NCBI GenBank assembly: GCA_947631685.1 | Contig: CANRMI010000003.1 | Span: 1 to 64,000, forward strand | Source: an uncultured Lachnospiraceae bacterium | Lineage (GTDB): Bacteria; Bacillota; Clostridia; Lachnospirales; Lachnospiraceae | Reading direction: 5' to 3' | DNA length: 64,000 nucleotides | Shown here: piece after piece, positions 19,317 to 29,792 of the stretch | Layout: each line of letters opens with the position of its first letter | Numbering within the stretch: position 1 is the first letter of the stretch | Made by a program: the position numbers and the translations under genes | The notes under the pieces: generated by a model | What the model was told of the DNA's origin: nothing | Database searches by the model: none | What the model saw: the letters and a program-made list of their open reading frames with translations, nothing else

Positions 19317-21866
19317 TCAAAATCTACTGACTTCCCCAAATAATTCATCATAACTATAGGTCACCTCTTCTATCTGTTCCTCTGCCCGGTCATAGGCTTC
19401 CCAATAAGGAGCCATCAGCTCTTCGGCCTGCTCTTTCGTCACCCTGAAAAACCAGCGGCCGCCGCTGCGTTCGTAAATTCCCTGTTCCCGCATAAGAGCA
19501 GTGATTTCTATTTTCTTATCTTCCTCCCTGTATTCCGGCAGCATGACCACATACAGGCTCACCTCATCATTGTACCAGTTGGTGACGATAAAGGTATTGA
19601 GTTCGACTTTTCCCTCCGCGTCCAATTGCTCATAGGATAAATATTTTCCGTCCCACGGCCAGGCGACCTTCCTGCTGCCAAGCAGAGAATACCAGCTTCC
19701 CTCCATCGCGTGCCATAAAAAGCATTCTTCTTTTTCCCTGTCATACCGAAAGATATATTGCGTCGCGTGGTGATACGGATTTCTGACACCCAGCTCCGGC
19801 GCTCCGTCCACGTCCACGTCGAAAAAATAGTACAGCTTTCGATCAGAAACAGGAAGGGACTCATCCCGAAACAGTTCCAGATCCTCCAAATCCTGAACAT
19901 CCTTTAAATAACATTGCTCCCCAGTTTCCATGTCCATAAAAGGAATTTCGTTATTGACTAATTTTAGAAAATACGCTTTATACTCATCATAACATTCCGG
20001 ATCTCCCTGTTCAAACGTCCCATAAAAAGAGATTTTCCCATACTCCTCTTTGAGAATATCGACCATTTCCTGACTGGCATAGGGCAGGTCAAAATCCTCG
20101 CGAAAATCCGTCCAGTGCTCATATATCCTTGCACCTTTCTCCGGAACATCAGACATAATATCCTGTAATTCACTATAAGAAATGAGAAAATGATATTCTT
20201 TTCCCGTCCGCATATCCTCTACAAAAAAGACGTCCAGACCTTTACCTGTCATACAATAATAAGTTCTGTATTCCGGATAGTTTCCCCTCCTGAGAAACAA
20301 ATCATCTGAAAAGCAGTCAAATCCCTTCTCTGTTTTCCTGAGCAGGAAAGATAATCTTAAGCAAAGTCGTTGGGAATCTACCGAAAACAAATCTTCCAAC
20401 TCCAGTTCTTCTCCCGTTTTTGAGGAATATAGTTTAGTCACATATTCCCAGCCTCCTGAATAACCGGAATTTGCAGCAAGATATTTTTCATACACAAGGC
20501 TGATATAGTCCTCCCCTGCATAGGCAGAAACACAAATGTATTTCCCATATAGAACTTCTGCCTCCATATCTTCTTTTTTGACATCTGCCAGAAACAGATT
20601 CTGTTCCTGGTAAAATTTCTCCGCATCTTCTCTGATCTTCTGATTAATGAGCTCTGCGGCAGGAACATCCGCCGCTATTTTCGGCACTGTAATGACCGTT
20701 ACCACAGTATGTCCCTGTCCGTCGTTATCCACATTTTCTGAATACTCAATGTCCGTATCCAAATACCCCTCCCGATAAAACGAGCTTTGCTGGGCAAACC
20801 CCTCCAATGACGTATTCACCGCTACCGGAGCATCCATATTTTCAAAGAGTTCCGCTTTTCCCTCTGTTCCCCCAAGGCAATGCCAAAGCTGACCTTTTCC
20901 GTCCTCAACAAATACCTTTGCGAATAATTCATCGTTTACAAAATAAACGGCATTATCTATTTTAGGAAATAGTGTAGGTTCCCCTGCGATTTTCACGGGA
21001 AGATGCAATGCCGTAAAAGTACCGTTTTTTTCATCATATCGAAAAGCTGTATACTCCTGCGAAGAGCAACACAGAACATAGATCCGGCCATGATGCACGG
21101 TATAATCACAGCCCGTCCAATCTCCTTCCGGTATCTGCACACAGGTTTCCTTTCCCGTTTCCTTATCCACCCTGATAATTTGTCCAGGAATTTCTCCTTG
21201 CTCTGCAGAGTAATAATACAGCGCCTCTTGGGTCGGAATAAAACATTCATAATGCGGATATTGCTGCAGCACTTTCCCTTCCTTGTCCATAGCCATGATC
21301 TGACGCTGTGCTTCATCTCCTGTCCGGTTTTCTGCATATATCAGATTCCCATCTGTGCAAATCCAATCACATTTCCCCTGATAAAGCTCTTTACATGTCC
21401 CTTCCAAGGTACAGGAAAAAATTCTGCCAATTCCGTTTTCTGCTTCCGATAAGCAAAAGAACATTTCTCCAACAGGAAAAAATCTCTCAATTTCTTCACT
21501 GCACACCATTTCCGGCTCACCGCCGTCCGTTCTGACCCTGTAGAGTGCGGAGCCCTCAGAAAGATCCGTAAAATACACCCAGTTGTCCAATATGTAAAGC
21601 TCCTTTACCGCATCCTGAACCAGACATTCCGCTTCTCTGCCGTTTTCTTTTGAACGGTACAAATAAAAGTTATCTGCCTCGCTTTGAAAATAATAATAAC
21701 CGTCCGCATAGGTAATCTGTGTGTAATCGGTCGGGCAGATATATGTTTCCAGCACACTTTTACCTGATTTCTGTCCTGCACAACTAAAAATGAATCCACT
21801 TACACATATCAATAAAAAAATTCCCTCAAAAAGCTTAATCCCAATATGTCTTTTATTGATCTTCAT
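19317..21866 (-). CDS. Putative lipoprotein with DUF5050-like propeller and DUF3298/RsiV-like region
   Basis: Lipobox-like SGFIFSC; repeated YADGYYYFQ...LYRSKENG, LYRVRTDGGEPE propeller-like motifs; VTVITVPKIAADVPAAELINQKI region. Confidence 0.6.
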   Translation of the reverse strand: MKINKRHIGIKLFEGIFLLICVSGFIFSCAGQKSGKSVLETYICPTDYTQITYADGYYYFQSEADNFYLYRSKENGREAECLVQDAVKELYILDNWVYFTDLSEGSALYRVRTDGGEPEMVCSEEIERFFPVGEMFFCLSEAENGIGRIFSCTLEGTCKELYQGKCDWICTDGNLIYAENRTGDEAQRQIMAMDKEGKVLQQYPHYECFIPTQEALYYYSAEQGEIPGQIIRVDKETGKETCVQIPEGDWTGCDYTVHHGRIYVLCCSSQEYTAFRYDEKNGTFTALHLPVKIAGEPTLFPKIDNAVYFVNDELFAKVFVEDGKGQLWHCLGGTEGKAELFENMDAPVAVNTSLEGFAQQSSFYREGYLDTDIEYSENVDNDGQGHTVVTVITVPKIAADVPAAELINQKIREDAEKFYQEQNLFLADVKKEDMEAEVLYGKYICVSAYAGEDYISLVYEKYLAANSGYSGGWEYVTKLYSSKTGEELELEDLFSVDSQRLCLRLSFLLRKTEKGFDCFSDDLFLRRGNYPEYRTYYCMTGKGLDVFFVEDMRTGKEYHFLISYSELQDIMSDVPEKGARIYEHWTDFREDFDLPYASQEMVDILKEEYGKISFYGTFEQGDPECYDEYKAYFLKLVNNEIPFMDMETGEQCYLKDVQDLEDLELFRDESLPVSDRKLYYFFDVDVDGAPELGVRNPYHHATQYIFRYDREKEECFLWHAMEGSWYSLLGSRKVAWPWDGKYLSYEQLDAEGKVELNTFIVTNWYNDEVSLYVVMLPEYREEDKKIEITALMREQGIYERSGGRWFFRVTKEQAEELMAPYWEAYDRAEEQIEEVTYSYDELFGEVSRF

Positions 21867-21952
21867 AAAGCAAATCGACCCCCATATTTTCTAATAAAAA
21901 CATTGCCTTTCCCCTCCATAACATGATATACGGTTGCCACTGATCTCTACTC

Positions 21953-23839
21953 TTAATTCGTTGAATAATTGTTCTCATCCCGCGTCATTTTCCATAATCC
22001 GCAGAAATCGACATAAATTGTGTCCGTATCCATCTCGTTTATTCTGTATACAGGATCTTTGATCCATGAAAAGCCGTTGTACATACCGAACAGATACATA
22101 TCCTGCGCATAAGAAAAGGTATTCTGTCCTATGTCTACGGGGCACCAGAAACAATCATCTTCATAGCATATGACAACAGTTCGTTTCAGCTCCTCGACCC
22201 CTACATCACTTATGTTTGAAATTCCGCCGTTATGAATATTGTTGCTTTGATCCAGCTCTACAATTCGGTCTGCAAAACGCCATTGTCCGTAGATGTGTTC
22301 TTCCAAAAATGCTCTATCCTCCTCTGACAAAGCATCCGTTTCCTCTTCCGAAGATTCTGCTCTGTATTCCGCAGGAATTTCCTTTTGCGCTGCACCGTTT
22401 TCCTGTCCGCTTTACCCTTTCGTACTAAACACTTCTCCCTCTGACAAGACAAATTCTCTCTGTGGCAAAAGTATCCATGCGTTGATCGGCTTTGCCTCGC
22501 CTCCCTCAAGCAGCACCGCGTTCAGCAGATAACTATAATCCGAAACATAATATAGGCTGAAGGTCAGCGTTTTACCATCTATCTCCTTGAACCACATATC
22601 TACCAGTCTAAGGACAAGAGGGTGACTTCCTTCATCGATACTTAACTGTTCTAATTCCTGTAACATATTTGTTTTGGAATCCATAAGAGAAAACCTTATC
22701 TCATATCCGTTAGATTCCCTGCACCACTGTATATAAACAGGGAATCCCAGATTGGCGACATCGGCCTGATATACCTCGGTGGAAGGATATTTAAGATTAT
22801 CTGTATCAATGTCCGTGACCTTTATTTCATCCCCCCTGACGCACGGTTGAAAATAGCGGCTTGCATAGCCGTCAGCAATATCCCAATATTCTGCCTTGCT
22901 CTGCAGCAGCTCTATATAATTTCCCAGCCCCGGGAATTCCGGAGAGGAGTCCTGTTCTTCCCATAGATACTCTTTCGGCAGATAATAGATGGAAAGATTA
23001 TCAACAGCAGCGTTTTCCCCGATTTTGTATATTCTCATCCCAATTGTTCCAACATCATCATGAAAGTCGGCTGAAATACCGTTGTCTAATAGAAAAACGT
23101 AATAAAAATCGTTTTCATATTTTATGAGTCTGCCCCCGGCCTGGCTTATTTCAAACTCTATAATGGTATGGAAACTACCATCCTGATACTCCGTGAGCCG
23201 TACAGACAGCGCACCGTCAGAGCCCCCCGATTTCCATTCAAACAAATAACGATTCCCCTCCATATGAAATATGTCTCCAATATCACAGGGTGCATCTGTC
23301 TGTTCGGATAGTAATTCGATGGCCGCATGTCGGTCTTCCAATTGTTCTTTCGCCGCTTCTACTTCCGGAAAAGCTGTAATTAAATCCTCCAAGCTCATTT
23401 CATATTCATTTGCGCCCAGATCCGCCAGTACTTTTTGATATGCGCTGTCCGCTTTTCTGATATCGGGACCGACAGAATGATAAAATGCTTCCTCCAAAAG
23501 TATCACCAATCCGTCTGGGATAACACCATGCTCACTCACCATTGCCTCGAAGGATCCTTGTGCGGCTTCCGCCGAATCACAGATTTCTTCCCGTATCATG
23601 TCTTCTACCCACCGTGCAGAAGTAAAGGCCCTGATACTCAACAGATCATGGTCGAGAAGTGCTGTTGCCTGCTCTATATCCATCTGCGCAAGGTTCTCAT
23701 CTTCTGCCGGCCTGCTTTCCGAAACAATCTCACTTGCAGTATCCTCTGTTTCATATGGTTCATTTTCGACAATACCGCACGCACTTGGTATTAGGCATAG
23801 CAATAGCAGTATAACAAGTCGCTTACATTTTGTTTTCAT
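21953..23839 (-). pseudogene. Putative lipoprotein gene interrupted by a single in-frame TAA (ORFs 22412-23839 and 21953-22330)
   Basis: Lipobox LIPSACG at the N-terminus; both ORFs are in the same frame, separated by TAA at 22412-22414 with no other stop; the downstream part lacks a good ATG/RBS. Confidence 0.65.
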
Positions 23840-24126
23840 CTTTCCATTTTAATACTCCTTTAAAAATTTCCCAAAATTTACTTGTCACAGGAATATCTAT
23901 GATTTGTATAAATCCCCCATATCTGCATATCAAAACTGCCTTATCCGTTAGACCACTTCTCCGCATACATTGCGTTCCGCTGGCATGGGCAGTCTGTTCT
24001 CGTATAAGTTCTCCGGACACATACAGGAACCAAAATTGTGAATGTTCCATATCGACATTTGATTTTCGAGCCGCGGAGCACATACTGCTGCGTGGCAAAG
24101 TCATGATATGACTGATATACATTCAT
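23823..24126 (-). pseudogene. Frameshifted/deleted remnant of a PAAR-like (DUF4280-type) protein
   Basis: Frame 1: MNVYQSYHDFATQQYVLRGSKIKCRYGT; frame 2: SGLTDKAVLICRYGGFIQIID. These resemble the start and end Cys motifs of DUF4280 proteins but lie in different frames. Confidence 0.45.
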
Positions 24127-24260
24127 CAATTCACATAAATCATCTTCATTTCATCTTCCAACCGCAAAGGACTATTTATCATCTTCCCAGCCAACTCCTC
24201 AGCTAGTTTGCCCAAATTTTCACAAAACAGATTCCAGTCATCCAAAAGCAAACGTTCCAT
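24126..24260 (-). pseudogene. 44-aa ORF, partial duplicate of the 25713-25958 ORF
   Basis: MERLLLDDWNLFCENLGKLAEELAGKMINSPLRLEDEMKMIYVN vs LFLDDWNLFCENLGKLVEDLTEKMINSPLQLEDEIQIFYGD. Confidence 0.6.
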
Positions 24261-24319
24261 GTATATTCTTCCCTATATTCCTGTCATATGTTGCTAAAAC
24301 CAATTTCCCAAAATTAATT

Positions 24320-25627
24320 TCATTTCTTCATAATCTTGTCCATTTTAATACCGCCTATGTTGGATGATATGATTTCCCATCCGTTGTCAGGGAAAAGCTC
24401 AAGATTATTCTCGTTGTACCTGCTCCAACAGCTTTCTTCATCAAACCATACCGCTCCTGTTTCACAATCGATTGGCGTTTCTTCCACTATATCTCCAGTC
24501 TCCGAATAAATTCGTTCGTAATAACCTAAGTATGACAGAGATTCTGAAGCCGGATATTCATTCCCATCATAACAAGCCTGCAGTCTCCTGACTCTTCTCC
24601 ACTCTCCATTCAGAAAACAATACATATCCATAATGAGACGTCCATAGCGATCTTTTCCCGTAAAAGATATAAGAGATGACAATTCCTGATTCCAAAGCGG
24701 GCACTTCCATTCGCCGCTCGCTCCGTCCTGCTCCTGCCATAACCAAGGGAACATCGTTTCTTCATATGTACATGTTTCCTGCTTCCATATTAACGTAAGC
24801 AGACTCGTCCGTCCACTCAGCGCATCCATTCCCCAGTCGTCGCTAAACGCAAAGACTATATCCGCTAAACCGTCCCCCGAAACATCCATCAGCCAATGTA
24901 CTTCTTCATATACTACAGGATAATTGACCAGAACTTTTTCCGCGACCACATCATTCTTTGCGTCTTTTACAGTCAGACGGTAATCCGCATACAATCCGCC
25001 CGTAATTAATCCAATATCATAGACAGGCGAAATTCGTTCAAAAGCAATATCATACATTTGTTCTCCCAAAAAAGTATTCTCTGTCCACACGGTACATGGT
25101 AATCCTGTCCCGCCGGATTGCAAGCTTTCTTGCGAAGATATAATCAGCTTTCCGCGGCAATTACCGAACGACATGACATCGACAGCACCAGCATCCGCCC
25201 CACCCCAAAAGGTAATCGGTATATGTATCTCCTCTGTTTCATCAGATTTACCATCTGCATACTGGATATATAGTTCTCCAGCGCATTCCATTTTAATCTC
25301 TGTAATATTTCCATACACATCCGGCAAATAGTAAATCTCATTTTGGTCTATATCCTGAATCGCAATAAAATTACGCCCTGTAAAGTCATTTGCAAAGTAT
25401 CCATATAAGCCGCATATATCTTCATTATTAGGCACGTGATATGCAATAACATGATTTCCCAGGTCAATTATATTGCTGTCCACAAATACAGCTTCTGGTA
25501 AAATAGTTTCCTTTTGCGTCGGTTCCTGCGATAGCAAAGCCTCTTTATATCGAATGATTTTCCACTGGATAAAAGCCACAATACAAACGCAAGCAGCAAT
25601 TACACAAACAATTTTAGCCTTTTTCAT
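24320..25627 (-). CDS. Uncharacterised membrane-anchored/secreted protein (FG-GAP-like calcium motif)
   Basis: N-terminal signal anchor; DVSGDGLADIVFAFSDDWG FG-GAP/VCBS-like motif. Confidence 0.55.
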   Translation of the reverse strand: MKKAKIVCVIAACVCIVAFIQWKIIRYKEALLSQEPTQKETILPEAVFVDSNIIDLGNHVIAYHVPNNEDICGLYGYFANDFTGRNFIAIQDIDQNEIYYLPDVYGNITEIKMECAGELYIQYADGKSDETEEIHIPITFWGGADAGAVDVMSFGNCRGKLIISSQESLQSGGTGLPCTVWTENTFLGEQMYDIAFERISPVYDIGLITGGLYADYRLTVKDAKNDVVAEKVLVNYPVVYEEVHWLMDVSGDGLADIVFAFSDDWGMDALSGRTSLLTLIWKQETCTYEETMFPWLWQEQDGASGEWKCPLWNQELSSLISFTGKDRYGRLIMDMYCFLNGEWRRVRRLQACYDGNEYPASESLSYLGYYERIYSETGDIVEETPIDCETGAVWFDEESCWSRYNENNLELFPDNGWEIISSNIGGIKMDKIMKK

Positions 25628-25712
25628 AAAACTACCCTTTATTTATTTTCACTATTTGTTATCTCTTATTCTGGAAATAATAAATAATAATTTTCTTTAA
25701 ATTTCTTCCAAT

Positions 25713-25958
25713 TTAAAGGTGCCGCAAAACGCCAACCTCCCACATATAATCTCCATAGAATATCTGAATTTCATCTTCCAACTGCAACGGGCTATTTATC
25801 ATCTTCTCGGTCAAGTCCTCAACTAATTTGCCCAAATTTTCACAAAACAGATTCCAGTCATCCAAAAACAAATTTTGATAAAGTATATCTGGCGTCCAGT
25901 ATCTGCAAGACATATTGTCATCAAAATATAGCGTATCATTACTCATTGCTACAAGCAT
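25713..25958 (-). CDS. Small hypothetical protein, possibly 5'-truncated
   Basis: 81-aa ORF sharing a ~40-aa block with the 24126-24260 ORF; upstream frame is broken by stops. Confidence 0.45.
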   Translation of the reverse strand: MLVAMSNDTLYFDDNMSCRYWTPDILYQNLFLDDWNLFCENLGKLVEDLTEKMINSPLQLEDEIQIFYGDYMWEVGVLRHL

Positions 25959-26098
25959 TTCATATAACTTCCGGTATGCTCACTGCTTCGTAATCGACTG
26001 AAAATGAAATATTTCATTTTTCCCTGTTCTTTTGCAACCTGTTGTTCTGCAGCATCCATTCTTCCAACTCTATATACTTTTCCTCTTCCACAATCAGT

Positions 26099-28123
26099 TC
26101 AGAATCTTGGCAGTAGTCCCAAATAGGTCTGCGTAATCAGGTTATCCTCTATCACAATCCGATAGTAACCGCCCCCACTGTCAACCGCGCAAAAGCAGTT
26201 TTCACCGTTTGTCCAAATGCTTTGAATATCCGTAAGCTCCAGCTTTTGAAAAGTCAGCTCCTTCAAGGCCATATCATAATATGTATCCGTCTGTGGATCT
26301 CGGCCGGGATTGGCCACCTGCCAGAGACCATATTCCACATCTGCAGTATCGTAGGTCTCATATTTGCTGATAAATACCTGCCCGTCATCAGTCAGAAACA
26401 TCGTATTCTCTTTTCCTGATTTCATAGAAATGATTTGGGGACAGCCGGAAGCAGCATCGTCTATGTCTAAAATGTCCGCCACACGGATTTCCACAAACTC
26501 CCCATTGCATTGTTCTCGCAGTGTATCCGGATGAGTCAGCACGAACTCCTTATCATGATATTTGATCCTGTCACTGTTCCAATAATATAAAGTACCATTC
26601 TCTTTGCTCAGAAACACAGTATAGGGATCCGAACTCACAGTCTTCACACCCTCTACGCCTTTCAGATCATAATAAATCAAGCATTCATATTTTCCACCCT
26701 CACTCAGAACCGTAATTTCCGGAATATCTTCCGGCAGAGGCGGCCAGGCAATAACCTTATTTTTTCCAGGCTCAACTTCTCCTTCATGGGGAAAAATAAA
26801 CGCATAAGCATTGCTGTTATATCCCTCATAGAAAAAACTCATGAGCGAAAAGATGCTGCCGTCTGTTCTGACAAAATAATCATAATTGCCAGCGCCTGCC
26901 TGCATACAGTCTATCTCTCCAAGCATTACATCCTCTTGTAACGGTGAAAAGTTAGTGAAAGAACCATATACCCACGGGTAATCTGATACATACAGACTTC
27001 CATCCTTGTTCAATGCATACAGTTTTCCGTTTTCTGCCGTGATATCAGTTATGTTTTTCAGATTCCGCATCATAAAGGGTGTATCAATATGGGCAGAACT
27101 GTCTACCGGCTTCATAGGAATCACATTCTCTTTCACTCCCCACGTATACACATCACCCTGCTCGGTGAGGGCAAAAACATTCTCTCCTCCATCCTCCAAT
27201 TTTACGACATGCTCCAACCCTTCTATCCGCTGCGGCTCTGAGACAAAGCTTTCTGCGATTCCGAGCTTTCCTTCCTCATTATTCCCCCATCCCCACACGC
27301 TCCCGTCATCGTAAAGGACAAGAAAAAAGTCCTCTCCAACGACTATTTCTCTTTCTGATGTTTCTTTCTGAGCATTCATCTGTTTTATATTATCACTGGG
27401 GACAAAACTATCTATCTCCATTTCCACAATCGTTAATTGATTCATAGACGGAAGCGGCTCCGCAAGAAAACATAGTTTGCCTTCTCTAATAAAAAAATTG
27501 GTTGTTTCGTATATGTAAGAATTGTCTCCTGTAAAATAGTTGATAAAACAAGAATTCATATATGTCAGGCACTCATTTTCGCGTTCTGCAGGTATTTCAT
27601 TGCCAATTCCTATTTTATCTTGTGCCATGGCATTTATTATCAGGTTTTGGTACTCTTCCATACTGTAAAAATCAGCTAACCGTAGAAGTTCTCCACTCTC
27701 TAAATTAAAATTGAGACCTACCTCAAAATTACCGCCGTCAGCACTTATTCCTTTTTGCTTCTCTCCTCTAAAATATATACTAAGTACCTTTTCATCCATA
27801 TAGGCAATCTCATAAGCAATATCTGCCCGATCTGTCCACTCATCATCGCTCAAACAATCATCAAACAATATGTGAAAAATTTGTTCATTTATTTTGAGGG
27901 AAACCGCATCTTCCCCATTCAAATAAGGATATTCCACAGTTATCGAATCCTGCGTTGTCCGTTTAACCATTTGAGCGCAGGAAACATAGGTGTTCTCTTC
28001 TTTCGTAATGGCAGCATATATGGATGAATTGGTGTAAAAGCAAACCAGGTATCCTAAACCAAAGGCCAGGCCCGCGCATATCACACCACAGATCATCCAG
28101 TTTCTTATTCCTTTTTTATTCAT
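26099..28123 (-). CDS. Membrane-anchored RCC1-repeat protein with RsiV/DUF3298-like N-terminal region
   Basis: N-terminal TM; ITVEYPYLNGEDAVSLKINEQI...; RCC1-type LYDDGSVWGWGNNEEGKLGI and LTEQGDVYTWG. Confidence 0.7.
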   Translation of the reverse strand: MNKKGIRNWMICGVICAGLAFGLGYLVCFYTNSSIYAAITKEENTYVSCAQMVKRTTQDSITVEYPYLNGEDAVSLKINEQIFHILFDDCLSDDEWTDRADIAYEIAYMDEKVLSIYFRGEKQKGISADGGNFEVGLNFNLESGELLRLADFYSMEEYQNLIINAMAQDKIGIGNEIPAERENECLTYMNSCFINYFTGDNSYIYETTNFFIREGKLCFLAEPLPSMNQLTIVEMEIDSFVPSDNIKQMNAQKETSEREIVVGEDFFLVLYDDGSVWGWGNNEEGKLGIAESFVSEPQRIEGLEHVVKLEDGGENVFALTEQGDVYTWGVKENVIPMKPVDSSAHIDTPFMMRNLKNITDITAENGKLYALNKDGSLYVSDYPWVYGSFTNFSPLQEDVMLGEIDCMQAGAGNYDYFVRTDGSIFSLMSFFYEGYNSNAYAFIFPHEGEVEPGKNKVIAWPPLPEDIPEITVLSEGGKYECLIYYDLKGVEGVKTVSSDPYTVFLSKENGTLYYWNSDRIKYHDKEFVLTHPDTLREQCNGEFVEIRVADILDIDDAASGCPQIISMKSGKENTMFLTDDGQVFISKYETYDTADVEYGLWQVANPGRDPQTDTYYDMALKELTFQKLELTDIQSIWTNGENCFCAVDSGGGYYRIVIEDNLITQTYLGLLPRF

Positions 28124-28260
28124 AACTCACACTTTCTAAAATAATGTTTTGACTACTTTGATTATAGGAGATACCGGCAGCATCGTCAATAATTCCCGCC
28201 CCTTGGCAAGCCCCTGGAACCGCTTTATAATGTAGCTCAGGCAATTTTTATCAAATTTTT

Positions 28261-28289
28261 TGTAAGGTTTTGTATTCCGGGAAGTCTTA
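28261..28289 (+). promoter_or_regulatory. Candidate ECF-type autoregulated promoter
   Basis: TGTAAGGTTTT ... GTCTTA ending about 22 bp before the GTG start of the sigma factor; ECF -10 elements commonly contain GTC. Confidence 0.35.
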
Positions 28290-28310
28290 TAAGAGGAAAG
28301 GGGTGGCAGC

Positions 28311-28814
28311 GTGACGGAATTTGAAAAAATATACCGAACCTATTTCGATGATGTGTACCGCTATATCCGCGGCCTGTCCGGCAGCGAGAGCATAGCCGAC
28401 GAGATCACCAGCGAAACATTTTTCAAGGCAATGCGCTCCATAAACGGTTTTCGCGGCAACTGCGATATTCGGGTATGGCTTTGTCAAATAGCCAAAAACT
28501 GCTACTACACCTATCTAAAAAAATCCGCGCGAACGTACAGCATCGACGAACCGGAATTTTCGGAATTGCCATCGGAGGAAGCGACGGCAGAAGAGTTAAG
28601 TATCAGGCGGGACGAGGCCACGAAAATAAGAGCGGCCCTGCATACCCTGCCGGAACCATACCGGGAAGTGTTTATGTGGAGAGTGTTTGGAGAACTGCAC
28701 TTTTCCCAGATCGGCCAGTTGTTCGGCAAATCCGACAACTGGGCCTGCGTGACCTACCACCGCGCCAAAGCAATGATTCAATTAAGACTGGAGGACAAAA
28801 CAGATGAAAAATGA
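28311..28814 (+). CDS. ECF RNA polymerase sigma factor
   Basis: Sigma70 region 2 (FDDVYRYIRGLSGSESIADEITSETFFKAMRSI) and region 4 (EPYREVFMWRVFGELHFSQIGQLFGKSDNWACVTYHRAK); GTG start. Confidence 0.9.
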   Translation: MTEFEKIYRTYFDDVYRYIRGLSGSESIADEITSETFFKAMRSINGFRGNCDIRVWLCQIAKNCYYTYLKKSARTYSIDEPEFSELPSEEATAEELSIRRDEATKIRAALHTLPEPYREVFMWRVFGELHFSQIGQLFGKSDNWACVTYHRAKAMIQLRLEDKTDEK

Positions 28815-29742
28815 GTGTAGTATTGTACGGGATCTATTACCTCTCTACGCTGAAAATATGGTCAGTATGGAGACGGCAGCCTACGTTAAGGAGCATCTGG
28901 AACGCTGCGAGTCCTGTAAAAAAGAATATGAGCAAATTCAAAGATCACCTGTGATACCGCAGACCGGCGGTGCGGCTCCCCTGCAGACTCTAAGCCGCAA
29001 GCTGAAGATCAAACGGATTCAAACGGCCGCCCTGACTGCCGTGTTCGTAATCGCCCTGATGGTGTCTGCTTTCGCCATGCTGAGCGCCCCTGTCTTCCTG
29101 CCCTATTCCGAGGAACTTGTTACAGTCGAGCCATACGGTGACACGGAAATCCTTCTGACCTTTGATGAAGGCATAACCGACTTTTACTGCATCATCCACG
29201 ACGATCCAGATGACAGCAGCGTCTGCCGCTGCGATATTGAAGCCTGGACAACGCTTTGGGATAAATGGTTTGCGAAAGGAAATGAAGCCCTCTCCACAAC
29301 GGTGGCAGCACCAGATAAGCCTATGCTCCTCTCCTATGTTCCAAACGATGGCAGCGAAAATATCTGCCTCGCGAAATACGATCCCGATGCCCAGATTCCC
29401 ATCGAAACAATCGGCAAAGCAACCGGTATCATTACGCTGCCCAGGCTGGCGCTGGGATACTACCTCATCCTCGCGTCTGCGGCCCTGGCTGTCGTCGCAG
29501 CCGTCTGGTTTTTTACAAAAAACAAACCGAATGCGCGCATATGGGTAGAGCGCATCGGTCTGTATCCGGCCGCTTATATTGTCAGCCACTGCATTGTTTC
29601 CGGCATCAACTGGGCCACCCACTCCATGAGCCGTGACCTTTCTCTCATTGTCTTTCTGTCCGTTCTTCTGTACAGCGGATTCTTGTTGGCGCACAACATT
29701 TGGTACTTGAGAAAAGAAATCAGGGAGAGCAACGGGGGGTAG
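28804..29742 (+). CDS. zf-HC2 anti-sigma factor-like membrane protein
   Basis: CSIVRDLLPLYAENMVSMETAAYVKEHLERCESCKKEY (Hx3Cx2C) and TM segments; overlaps the sigma factor gene. Confidence 0.88.
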   Translation: MKNECSIVRDLLPLYAENMVSMETAAYVKEHLERCESCKKEYEQIQRSPVIPQTGGAAPLQTLSRKLKIKRIQTAALTAVFVIALMVSAFAMLSAPVFLPYSEELVTVEPYGDTEILLTFDEGITDFYCIIHDDPDDSSVCRCDIEAWTTLWDKWFAKGNEALSTTVAAPDKPMLLSYVPNDGSENICLAKYDPDAQIPIETIGKATGIITLPRLALGYYLILASAALAVVAAVWFFTKNKPNARIWVERIGLYPAAYIVSHCIVSGINWATHSMSRDLSLIVFLSVLLYSGFLLAHNIWYLRKEIRESNGG

Positions 29743-29792
29743 AGTTGCTCTGGACGAACAGAAGCAGCACAAACCCTCCTCACATATTGATC

